DNA of 16,744 nt from JAXDLK01 sp034666665 (GTDB taxonomy: Bacteria > Desulfobacterota > Binatia > JACPRU01), in the NCBI GenBank assembly GCA_034666665.1, contig JAXDLK010000062.1, positions 1 through 16,744 on the forward strand, given 5' to 3'. Positions 8,474 through 15,296 of this stretch are shown one piece after another (position 1 is the stretch's first letter; each line of letters starts with the position of its first letter). The translations under genes and the position numbers were made by a program. The notes under the pieces are model-generated. The model worked only from the letters and a program-made list of their open reading frames with translations, did no database searches and was not told the origin of the DNA.

Positions 8474-8564
8474 GCTCGGCTCCCTTCCGGCGTGTGCGCG
8501 TTCAAAATGGCGCAAAAGCATTGCGAGTACAAACCGCCCTCGCGCCGCGGTCCGTCGGTTTCGT
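8474..8564 (-). promoter_or_regulatory. Possible promoter/leader of the aldolase gene
   Basis: This 91-base non-coding gap between the CDF stop and the aldolase ATG contains a locally AT-rich stretch (about 8501-8535), unusual in this GC-rich window. On the minus strand a TTGTAC (8527-8532) and a CATTTT (8504-8509) are spaced by 17 bases, a weak match to -35/-10 boxes. A short inverted repeat TGCGC/GCGCA (8495-8499 and 8510-8514) flanks the second box. An internal promoter is inference; the box matches alone are not strong. Confidence 0.35.
8480..8488 (-). promoter_or_regulatory. Ribosome binding site deciding the aldolase start
   Basis: GGAAGGGAG on the minus strand, six bases before the ATG at 8473. 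It rules out the longer reading of the aldolase frame that extends into the upstream CDF gene. Confidence 0.75.
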
Positions 8565-9572
8565 TCAGGACGCGAGCCGCTCCGGCATGGCTTCGCCGGT
8601 AACCTCCTCGAGCGTCCACAGCCGCCGGCCGGCTTCGTGCCGCTGGCGCGCGCGCGGATCGCGGCCGCACTCGCCACACTCCGTCGAGCGACAGGGATCG
8701 AGGTGAAAATTGATCTCCGCGTGATGGCCGACGTGCTCGATCACGCTCTGCTCGAAGCGATTCGCGACGTCGTGGGCTTCCTCCACCGTCCAAGACCGCG
8801 GCACGACCAGATGCGCGTCGATGTGAGCCACCCCGCCGAAGCGGATCGCGCGCAGGCGGTGGATCGCGATCACGCCCGGGTTCTCGACGCGGTTGAAGGC
8901 GTCGACGAGCCGGCTGAGCAGCTCGAGATCCGACTCGTCGAGCAGGCCGCCGACGGCACGGCGGACGATCCGAGTCCCCATCCAGCCGAGGTTGACGCCG
9001 ACGACGACGGCCACCAGGGGATCGATCACGTGCCATCCCGTGAGCCACACGAGCGCGAGGCCGACGACCACGCCGGCGCTGGTCCAGAAGTCGGAGAGCA
9101 CGTGCAGGCCGTCCGCTTCGACTGCCGGCGAGTGAATGCGGCGTCCGCTGCGGACGAGATACCAGCCGAGGACCGCGTTGCCGACGCCGGCGGCGGCGAT
9201 CAGGATCACGCCGTCACCGATCGAGTTCAGCCGGTGACCGGCCCAGAGCGCCTCGGCGGCCTGGTAGACGATCACCATCGCGGCGAACGCGACGAGACCG
9301 CCTTCGAAGCCGCTCGACAGGAACTCGACCTTGCCGTGCCCGTACGGGTGCGACGGGTCCGCCGGACGGGTCGCGAACGACAGGCTGCCGAGCGCGAAGA
9401 GCGCGGCGACGACGTTGACGATGGACTCGAGCGCGTCCGAGAGCACCGCCGACGAATCGGTGATCAGCCACGCGCCGAACTTGACCAGGCAGAGCGTCAC
9501 CCCGACGACGAGCGAGACGAGGACCGCGCGGAGACGGGCCGCGCGCAGCTCCTCGGCGGACGGTAGAGTCAT
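8565..9572 (-). CDS. Cation diffusion facilitator (CDF) family metal transporter
   Basis: A 335-residue inner-membrane transporter of the CDF family (COG0053), which exports divalent metals such as Zn, Fe or Mn in exchange for protons. About six hydrophobic segments lie between residues 15 and 200. The family signature HPYGHGK is at 75-81. The TM5 metal motif HVLSD (H157, D161) is intact and sits in DGLHVLSDFWTS. Counting back from HPYGHGK, the TM2 metal pair is E49 and N53 rather than the usual D/H-x3-D. The cytosolic C-terminal domain starts near 215 and includes HLDPC at 290-294, matching the dinuclear zinc region of YiiP. It is followed by extra cysteines C299 and C302. The metal cannot be assigned. 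The ATG at 9572 has no strong ribosome site. The gene follows sodC by 43 bases. Confidence 0.94.
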   Translation of the reverse strand: MTLPSAEELRAARLRAVLVSLVVGVTLCLVKFGAWLITDSSAVLSDALESIVNVVAALFALGSLSFATRPADPSHPYGHGKVEFLSSGFEGGLVAFAAMVIVYQAAEALWAGHRLNSIGDGVILIAAAGVGNAVLGWYLVRSGRRIHSPAVEADGLHVLSDFWTSAGVVVGLALVWLTGWHVIDPLVAVVVGVNLGWMGTRIVRRAVGGLLDESDLELLSRLVDAFNRVENPGVIAIHRLRAIRFGGVAHIDAHLVVPRSWTVEEAHDVANRFEQSVIEHVGHHAEINFHLDPCRSTECGECGRDPRARQRHEAGRRLWTLEEVTGEAMPERLAS

Positions 9573-9615
9573 CGGCGCCCGGCGCGCCGTCTGCAGCCGC
9601 GAGCTACGGCGCCGG

Positions 9616-10179
9616 TCATTCCTCGGTGGGAACGATCACGCCGCACGCGGCGCGCGTACCGCCGGCGCACCCCGCCTTCTCTCCGTTGGGGCAGAACGTG
9701 TCCTTGCCCGCGTGGATGATGATCGCGCTGCCGTCGGCGTCGAAAATGCTGAGCGGACCCGGGGAGAGCGTCACGCGACTGGTCACCGTACGCATCTTGC
9801 CCTCGCCGTCCTTGACCTTGAGGTTGACCAGGTCACCGGAATGGAAGGGATGGTTGCCGTCCGGGCTCGGATTGCCCGCCGGCCCGGGATCGAAATGGCC
9901 GCCGGCGGCGCTGCACGGCTCGCAGGTTCCGACCTCGTGGATGTGCACGCCGTGACGTCCGTCGGGCAGTCCGGTCGCGCGGACGCGTACCACGACCACC
10001 TTCACGCCGTCGCGCGATTCGACCTCGGCGAGCTCCGCGTGGCCGACGATGCCGTCGTCCTCGCAGCCGACGATGTCGGCAACGGCCGTGCGCGCGATGC
10101 TGAGGCCCGCTGGCGCGGGCCGCGCGGCGAGCAACGGAATCACGGCTGCGACCGCGAGCGGAATCGTGAAACGGGTCAT
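9616..10179 (-). CDS. sodC: Cu/Zn superoxide dismutase family protein, exported
   Basis: A 187-residue protein with an N-terminal signal peptide (cleavage likely after RPAPA, about residue 24), so it is periplasmic or exported. Family role: dismutation of superoxide to oxygen and peroxide. The copper ligands appear intact: H79 and H81 in HGVHIHEVG, bridging H95 in GGHFDP, and H156 in IIIHAGKD. The zinc side keeps H113 and D116 in HSGDL. The active-site arginine R176 and the disulfide cysteine C179 are in GGTRAACGVI. The middle zinc ligand is not found: the family His, eight or nine residues after the bridge, is N103 or P104 here. Extra cysteines C86/C89 and C163/C171 are present. The ATG at 10179 has AGGAGG seven bases upstream. 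The gene lies 44 bases after UPF0182 and before the CDF gene. Confidence 0.9.
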   Translation of the reverse strand: MTRFTIPLAVAAVIPLLAARPAPAGLSIARTAVADIVGCEDDGIVGHAELAEVESRDGVKVVVVRVRATGLPDGRHGVHIHEVGTCEPCSAAGGHFDPGPAGNPSPDGNHPFHSGDLVNLKVKDGEGKMRTVTSRVTLSPGPLSIFDADGSAIIIHAGKDTFCPNGEKAGCAGGTRAACGVIVPTEE

Positions 10180-10186
10180 GGATGGT

Positions 10187-10192
10187 CCTCCT
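10187..10192 (-). promoter_or_regulatory. Ribosome binding site of the sodC-like gene
   Basis: AGGAGG on the minus strand, seven bases before the ATG at 10179. It separates the true sodC start from a much longer same-frame open stretch that runs back through the UPF0182 gene. Confidence 0.75.
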
Positions 10193-10223
10193 CGTCGCAC
10201 CAACCATTTCGCCCGCGGCGCCG

Positions 10224-13010
10224 TCAAGACGACGGCGGCACGCCCGTGCTTCCGGCCGGAGCCGCAGGGGATACCGGCGGTGGCTCGAGCGAACGCCCGA
10301 GCGCCTCCATCTCGCGTCCGAAGCCGACCCAATCCCCTCGCCGGAGGGAATCGAGCGCCGCGCGGTATCGCTCCCTCGCCTCCGTGCCCTCCGCCATGGT
10401 GGGCGGCCGGGGCTGCCCGCCCGCCGCCGGGCCCGCGGGCCGCTCGATCGGCGGCAGCGGCGGAGGCGCCCCCCCCGGCGGTACCGCCACCGCCGCGAGC
10501 GCCGTGGAGAACGAGCGATCCATCGCGATGCGATCGCCGTGCGCGACGATCACGCGCTTCAGCTCGGGGATCTGGCCCTGCTCCGAGCGCAGGTAGAGCG
10601 GCTGGACGTAGATCAACGTGTCCTCGACCGGGATCACCAGCAGATTGCCGCGGATCACCTTCGAACCCATCTGGTTCCAGAGCGAGATCTGCTGCGAGAT
10701 CACCGTGTCCTGATCGATGCGTGCCTCGATCTGGCTCGGCCCGTAGATCAGCCGCTCCTTGGGGAACTCGTACTCCACGAGCTCGCCGTAGTGCGGCGGA
10801 TCGCAGCGCGCCGCCAGCCACGCGACCATGTTGTTGCGGTTCGCCGGCGTCATCGGCTGCATCAGGATGAACTCGGTGCGGTCGCCGCCCGGAAGCTTCA
10901 TGTTCACGTAGTACGGCTCGACCACCGACTGAGCGCCCTCGAGCGTCTCGGTGGGAAAGCTCCAGAGATCCTCCTTGTTGTAGAAGACGCTCGGCTCGGT
11001 CATGTGGTACGTGCGGTACATCTCCGCCTGCACGAGGAAGAGATCCTCGGGATAGCGGAGGTGCGCGGCGATCGCCGGCGGAATCTCGCGAGCGCTGCGA
11101 AAGAGACCGGGAAAGGCCCGGGCGTACGCCGCGAGCACCGGCTCCTCCGGATCCATCGCGTAGAGATCGACGCGGCCGTGGTAGGCGTCGACGACGATCT
11201 TCACGGAGTTCCGCATGTAATTGAGTCCGAGGCCCGGCACCGGCTCCGAGTAGGGATAGGTCGTGCTCGTCGTGTAGGCGTCCTGAATCCAGTAGAGCCG
11301 GCCGTCGGCGACGACCAGGTAAGGATCGCGGTCGAGCCGCAGGAACGGCGCCACGCGCCGGACGCGATCGCGGATGGTTCGGCGCATCATCACGCGGCTC
11401 TCGGCGGTGACGTTTCCCGAGATCAGCAGGTTCACGTCGCCGAGCTGCCACGCGAAGAGCATGCGGCGGAGCCAGCCGCCGATGGGCACGCCGCCGGTGC
11501 CGGCGTACACGTTGGCGACGTTCTGGTCGCCCTTCGGGTAATCGAACTCGCCGCTCGCGCTCTTGACCACCACGGGATCGCTGGCGATCTCGCCGTAGTA
11601 GATCCGGGGCTCGGTGATCTCGAGCCCGACGCTCGAGCGCGGCGGGATGTCCTTCAGGAAGAAGACCGGTAGCCCCTCGCCGTCGAACTCGTTGACCGGG
11701 CTCATCACCGCTCCGAAGCCGTGCGTGAACTTGAGGCGCTGATTGACCCACGTACGTGCCGCCTCCGGAAGCTGCGCGGCGTCGATCTCGCGCGCTGCGA
11801 CCATCACCTGCCGCCGCTTCCCCGCGACGTCGTAGCGGTCGATGTCGACGTCGTTGAAGTCGTAGTAGAGGCGGATCACCTGCAGCTGCCGGTAGCCGGA
11901 GAGCAGCGGCCGCGGGTCCCAAAGCCGCACGTTGTCGAAGGTTTCCTCGTTGCGCTCGATCGCCGCACGGTCGAGCGAGCCGGCGGAGGGAAAGGCGCGG
12001 GCGGCGACGGATTCCAGACCGTAGGCCGCGCGCGTCAGGCGAATCGCGTGCTCGAGGTACGGCGTCTCGAGGCGGAGCTCGTCCGGGCGTACGCGAAAGC
12101 GGTGGAAGAGGTCCGGCAGCACCGACGTCACTATGGAAACGGCGACGACCGCCATCACGGCACCGGCCGGAAGCGCGAGGCCGCGCCTGCGGAGGTTCGC
12201 CACGCACGCGCCGGCGGCGCCGAGGGAGACGAGCAGCGACAGCCAGAGGAGCGGAAGGCGCACGGTCGCGCCGGTGTATCCGACGCCGAAGACGGCGCCG
12301 TCGCGGTCGAGCAGCAGCTCGTAGCGCGCGAGCCAATGGCCACCCGCCTTGACCACGAAGAACGCCGCCAGCGCGAGCGACACCGCGCCGACGACGGCCG
12401 GCGAAAGCGTCCGGGTGACGTCACGGAGATCGATCGCGTTCCGCAGCCAGAAAACCGCCGCGACCAGTAGGATCGCGAGGACCACGACCGCCATCGCGAA
12501 GCCGAAGAGCGACCGGTAGACCGGCAGCGAGAAGAGGTAGAAGCCGACGTCGCGACCGAAGATCGGATCGGTCTGTCCGGCGGGAGCCGCGTTCCACCAC
12601 AGAAGGTAGGTGTCCCAGGCCGCGGCCTGAGCAATGCCGACGAGCACGGCGGCGATGACGGCCGGCGCGAGCACCAGGAGGCGCCACGGGATCCGGTGCA
12701 TCACCGGCGCGATCAGCTCCGGGATCGTCGCGTCCCCGTTGCCGCGTCGAAGGATCAGCCGGACGGGCGACGGCGGCGGCGCGTTCCGAAGCGCCCACAG
12801 CCCGGTGATCGCCAACGCGGCGAAGGAGACGCCGGTCGCGATCGCGAACGTGATCGCGCGCGCAGCGAGCACTCGCCGGTACACGCCACCGAAACCGAGC
12901 TCGCCGAACCACAGGAGCTCGACCGCGATCCCACCGCCGACCGCGAGCGCGAGCAAGCCGGCGGCGATCGCCGCCGCGCCGGCCGCCGCGGCGAACCGGA
13001 CGCTTCTCAT
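10224..13010 (-). CDS. UPF0182 (COG1615) large membrane protein
   Basis: A 928-residue protein of the UPF0182 family, found in actinobacteria, cyanobacteria, clostridia and deltaproteobacteria; no function is established. The N-terminal 310 residues hold seven hydrophobic segments, the usual arrangement. Characteristic motifs include TDPIFGRDVGFYLFSLPVY between the third and fourth segments, RVRPDELRLETPYLEHAI after the last, then NVRLWDPRPLLSGYRQLQ and YYDFNDVDIDRYD. The large remainder should face outside the cytoplasm and includes TYPYSEPVPGLGLNYMRNSVK and MQPMTPANRNNMVAWLAARCD. The last 100 residues are Pro/Gly/Ala-rich. The ATG at 13010 overlaps the DUF1232 stop as ATGA and places the first hydrophobic segment directly after MRSVRF. 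An in-frame extension to 13067 would add a basic stretch inside DUF1232. Length is normal for the family. Confidence 0.95.
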   Translation of the reverse strand: MRSVRFAAAAGAAAIAAGLLALAVGGGIAVELLWFGELGFGGVYRRVLAARAITFAIATGVSFAALAITGLWALRNAPPPSPVRLILRRGNGDATIPELIAPVMHRIPWRLLVLAPAVIAAVLVGIAQAAAWDTYLLWWNAAPAGQTDPIFGRDVGFYLFSLPVYRSLFGFAMAVVVLAILLVAAVFWLRNAIDLRDVTRTLSPAVVGAVSLALAAFFVVKAGGHWLARYELLLDRDGAVFGVGYTGATVRLPLLWLSLLVSLGAAGACVANLRRRGLALPAGAVMAVVAVSIVTSVLPDLFHRFRVRPDELRLETPYLEHAIRLTRAAYGLESVAARAFPSAGSLDRAAIERNEETFDNVRLWDPRPLLSGYRQLQVIRLYYDFNDVDIDRYDVAGKRRQVMVAAREIDAAQLPEAARTWVNQRLKFTHGFGAVMSPVNEFDGEGLPVFFLKDIPPRSSVGLEITEPRIYYGEIASDPVVVKSASGEFDYPKGDQNVANVYAGTGGVPIGGWLRRMLFAWQLGDVNLLISGNVTAESRVMMRRTIRDRVRRVAPFLRLDRDPYLVVADGRLYWIQDAYTTSTTYPYSEPVPGLGLNYMRNSVKIVVDAYHGRVDLYAMDPEEPVLAAYARAFPGLFRSAREIPPAIAAHLRYPEDLFLVQAEMYRTYHMTEPSVFYNKEDLWSFPTETLEGAQSVVEPYYVNMKLPGGDRTEFILMQPMTPANRNNMVAWLAARCDPPHYGELVEYEFPKERLIYGPSQIEARIDQDTVISQQISLWNQMGSKVIRGNLLVIPVEDTLIYVQPLYLRSEQGQIPELKRVIVAHGDRIAMDRSFSTALAAVAVPPGGAPPPLPPIERPAGPAAGGQPRPPTMAEGTEARERYRAALDSLRRGDWVGFGREMEALGRSLEPPPVSPAAPAGSTGVPPSS

Positions 13011-13327
13011 GAGCGCGCCGTCCTCGCGACCTCGTGGACCGTCTCCGCGACGACGTCGGGGGGGCAAAGACGGATGAACAGCCAGAGACCGCCGAGGAGA
13101 ACACCGAGATCGTCGAGCTGTCCGAGCACCGGAATGAAGGCCGGCACCAGATCGATGGGCGACACGAGGTAGACCGCGATCAGGATCAGCAGCGCCTTCG
13201 GCAGCAGAGACACCCGCCGGTCGCGAAAGAGACTGGCGTACAGCCGGGTGAACTCCGGGAGGTGGCGGAGCACCCGGACAAACCGGCTGGTGAAGAGAAA
13301 AGGCGGAAGTGTCTGCGCGCGGATCAC
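13007..13327 (-). CDS. DUF1232 (YkvA-type) small membrane protein
   Basis: A protein of about 106 residues whose C-terminal half is a clear DUF1232 domain: RLYASLFRDRRVSLLPKALLIL, then VSPIDLVPAFIPVLGQLDDLGV, then GLWLFIRLCPPDVV. The SPIDLxPxFIPxxGxxDD core is diagnostic and forms two hydrophobic hairpin segments. Function is unknown across the family. I propose the GTG at 13327, giving the N-terminus MIRAQTLPPFLFTSRF. There is no in-frame ATG and no clear ribosome site, so the start is uncertain; the open frame runs on to 13450, overlapping the end of hemE. Its stop overlaps the UPF0182 ATG by four bases, so the two membrane proteins should be made together. Confidence 0.85.
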   Translation of the reverse strand: MIRAQTLPPFLFTSRFVRVLRHLPEFTRLYASLFRDRRVSLLPKALLILIAVYLVSPIDLVPAFIPVLGQLDDLGVLLGGLWLFIRLCPPDVVAETVHEVARTARS

Positions 13328-13424
13328 CGACGAATCACCCGTTTCTGCATGGCCTGTGGTCCCGGGACAGTCAACGCGGCCAGGATGCGCGGCGCTCTCG
13401 CGATCGACTGCGCGGCGCCGCCGT
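13328..13424. other. 97-base gap between hemE and DUF1232
   Basis: No gene is seen. There is a 7-base inverted repeat, GCGGCGC at 13389-13395 and GCGCCGC at 13415-13421, with a 19-base loop. It has no T-run on either side, so I do not call it a terminator. If the DUF1232 start lies further upstream than 13327, part of this gap would be coding. Confidence 0.4.
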
Positions 13425-14459
13425 TCAGCGCGGGCGCGCGCTCTCCTCACGGACGAACCGGACCAGGTCGCGAACGGCGTCGACGGGTGTCTCCGGCAAG
13501 ATGCCGTGACCGACGTTGAAGACGTGCCCGGGCCGGCCGCTCGCGTCCTCCAGGACGGCGCGGGCCGCGCGGGCGAGCTCCGGCCAAGGACCGAGCAACG
13601 CCACGGGATCGAGGTTCCCCTGCACCGCGACCCCCTCGCCGACGGCCTCCCAGCCGCGCGCGAGGTCGACCCGCCAGTCGAGACCGATCACCGTGCCGCC
13701 CGCGTCGCGAAGATCGCGGAGCATGCCGGCGGTCTGGGTACCGAAATGGATCACCGGAACGCCGCGGCGCGCGAGCGGTTCGAGGATCGCTCGGGCGTGG
13801 GGCGCGACCAGCGTGCGGTAATCCCGTGGGCTCAGCGCGCCGACCCAGCTGTCGAAGATCTGCACGGCGTCCGCCCCCGCGTCGAGCTGCATCTCCAGGT
13901 ACTCGAGCGTCAGTCGCGCGAGCCGTCCGAGCAGCCGGTGCCATGCCTCCGGCTCCGAGTAGAGCAAGCGCTTCGTGGCGACGAAGTTGCGAGTCGAGCC
14001 GCCCTCGATCAGGTAGCTCGCGACGGTGAAGGGGCCGCCGGCGAAGCCGATCAGCGGCACGCGGCCGCCGAGCGCGCGCTTCGCCTCGCGAATGCTTTCG
14101 CCGACGAAGCCGAGATCCGCGGCCACGTCCACGTCGCGCAATCGGTCGACGTCCGCCGCGGATCGCACCGGCCGCGCGAGCGTCGGCCCGTCGCCGGGGG
14201 TGAACTCCAGCCCGGCGCCGAGCGGCTCGAGCGGCAGGAGGATGTCGGCGAAGACGATCGCGGCATCGACGTCGAGGCGATCGATCGGCTGCAGCGTGAC
14301 CTCGGCGGCGAGGCGTGGGGTGCGGCAGATCTCCAGCAGCGAGTGGTGCTGGCGGATCGCACGGTACTCGGCCATGTAGCGGCCGGCCTGTCGCAGGAAC
14401 CAGACAGGCGTCGCATCGACCGGCTCGCGGCGGCAGGCGCGCAGGAAGCGGTCGTTCAC
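13425..14459 (-). CDS. hemE: Uroporphyrinogen decarboxylase
   Basis: A 344-residue enzyme that decarboxylates the four acetate side chains of uroporphyrinogen III to give coproporphyrinogen III, in cytosolic haem biosynthesis. The family N-terminal signature PVWFLRQAGRYMAEYR is at 18-33, with the conserved Arg/Gln/Arg that bind substrate carboxylates. The catalytic aspartate is D72 in VFADILLPLEPLG. GFAGGPFTVASYLIEGG matches the second family signature, and FDSWVGALSP, HFGTQTAG, LDWRVDL and FNVGHGILPETP cover the rest of the barrel. Length is normal. The GTG at 14459 is two bases after the upstream SDR stop and begins MNDRFLRAC, as expected; a longer same-frame opening to 14813 lies entirely within the SDR gene and is unrelated. 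Other haem genes are not in the window. Confidence 0.97.
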   Translation of the reverse strand: MNDRFLRACRREPVDATPVWFLRQAGRYMAEYRAIRQHHSLLEICRTPRLAAEVTLQPIDRLDVDAAIVFADILLPLEPLGAGLEFTPGDGPTLARPVRSAADVDRLRDVDVAADLGFVGESIREAKRALGGRVPLIGFAGGPFTVASYLIEGGSTRNFVATKRLLYSEPEAWHRLLGRLARLTLEYLEMQLDAGADAVQIFDSWVGALSPRDYRTLVAPHARAILEPLARRGVPVIHFGTQTAGMLRDLRDAGGTVIGLDWRVDLARGWEAVGEGVAVQGNLDPVALLGPWPELARAARAVLEDASGRPGHVFNVGHGILPETPVDAVRDLVRFVREESARPR

Positions 14460-14461
14460 GG

Positions 14462-15220
14462 CTACAACGCCTTCATCGAGCGCCCGCCGTCGACCCGCAG
14501 CGCCTCGCCGGTGATCTCCGGGTTCTCCGCGAGGAAGACGACGGCGCGGGCGATGGCCTCCGCGCCGAGCCAGCGACCGATGATCGTCTGCCGTTGCACC
14601 ATCGCCACGTCGTCCGGATCGTGTCCCTCGCCCGGAAGGATCGGGCCCGGCAGCACTGCGTTCGCGGTCACCGCCGGCGAGCGCGTGCCGAGCTCGAGGG
14701 CGAGCACCTTGGTGAGCTCCGGGATCGCCGCCTTCGAGACGATGTACGGCGCGTAGTGGCGAAAGACCGACGCCTCCGTGCTCCAGTCGCCGATCAGCAC
14801 GATCCGCCCCCATCCCCGGGCGACCATGGATTCACCGAGCGCGCGGCCGAGAAGATACGGCGTCGTCACGTGGAGGCTCAGGTCGCGCTCGAGCAGATGC
14901 TGGTGCGTTTCGAGCGCCGTCTCGAGGAACGGCACGCGCGAGAACGTCGAGGCATTGTGCACCAGGATGTCGACGTGGCGCTCGGAGGCGCTGTGGGCGA
15001 GCGCCTCGATCTCGGCGAGCTCGCGGAAATCCGCCTGCATCGCCTCGGCGCGGACGCCGATGCGGCGACACTCCTCCGCGGTCTCCGCGACGTCCTCGGC
15101 CGAGCGGTGATAGTGGAGCAGGCAGTGCACCTCGGCACGCGCGAGCGCGAGGGCGATCTCGCGTCCGATGCGCTTGGCCGCGCCGGTGACGAGGGCCGTC
15201 CGACCGGAGATCTCGGACAT
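14462..15220 (-). CDS. Pteridine-reductase-like SDR family oxidoreductase
   Basis: A 252-residue short-chain dehydrogenase with the subfamily features of bacterial pteridine/dihydromonapterin reductases. TGAAKRIGREIA at 12-23 is the characteristic cofactor motif with its basic residues, which favour NADPH. HNAS takes the place of NNAG. In the active site the usual Ser is apparently Asp (IGDWSTEAS), as in PTR1 and FolM, followed by YIVSK (Y-x3-K). The C-terminus ITGEALRVDGGRSM matches these enzymes. Likely role by family: NADPH reduction of pterins or dihydrofolate, or a related small carbonyl compound; the substrate is not proven. The ATG at 15220 has no strong ribosome site. This is the first gene of the leftward series, divergent from the flippase-like gene, and ends two bases before hemE. 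Confidence 0.88.
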   Translation of the reverse strand: MSEISGRTALVTGAAKRIGREIALALARAEVHCLLHYHRSAEDVAETAEECRRIGVRAEAMQADFRELAEIEALAHSASERHVDILVHNASTFSRVPFLETALETHQHLLERDLSLHVTTPYLLGRALGESMVARGWGRIVLIGDWSTEASVFRHYAPYIVSKAAIPELTKVLALELGTRSPAVTANAVLPGPILPGEGHDPDDVAMVQRQTIIGRWLGAEAIARAVVFLAENPEITGEALRVDGGRSMKAL

Positions 15221-15296
15221 CGGTTCTAGCTATCAGGCGAGTCGCATCTTTTCTAATGCACCGGATCCGGATCGACGGGAGCACGCGGCGGCACGG
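15221..15296. promoter_or_regulatory. Divergent intergenic region, probable promoters for both strands
   Basis: These 76 bases separate two divergently read genes and must hold the 5' signals of the leftward gene series and of the flippase-like gene. The segment at about 15240-15260 is AT-rich against the local background. On the plus strand TCTAAT at 15252-15257 matches five of six bases of a -10 box and lies 39 bases before the ATG at 15297, but no good -35 box is seen. A perfect 10-base palindrome, CCGGATCCGG at 15261-15270, could be an operator or chance. No clear minus-strand boxes were found. Confidence 0.4.

Noticed and set aside
10182..11672. A 496-codon plus-strand frame
   Set aside because: It is antisense to UPF0182. 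The His/Arg/Asp-rich composition is typical of a GC-rich complement.
9616..12336. A 906-codon minus-strand frame ending with the SodC sequence
   Set aside because: Only the last 187 codons are SodC, with their own ribosome site and signal peptide. The rest is an out-of-frame shadow of UPF0182, not a fusion protein.
13389..13421. Inverted repeat after hemE as a terminator
   Set aside because: The stem is only seven bases with a 19-base loop and no T-run. In such GC-rich DNA it can arise by chance.
13248..14756. A 502-codon plus-strand frame opposite hemE and the end of the SDR
   Set aside because: It is a low-complexity, charged shadow opposite two well-supported genes and has no motif of its own.
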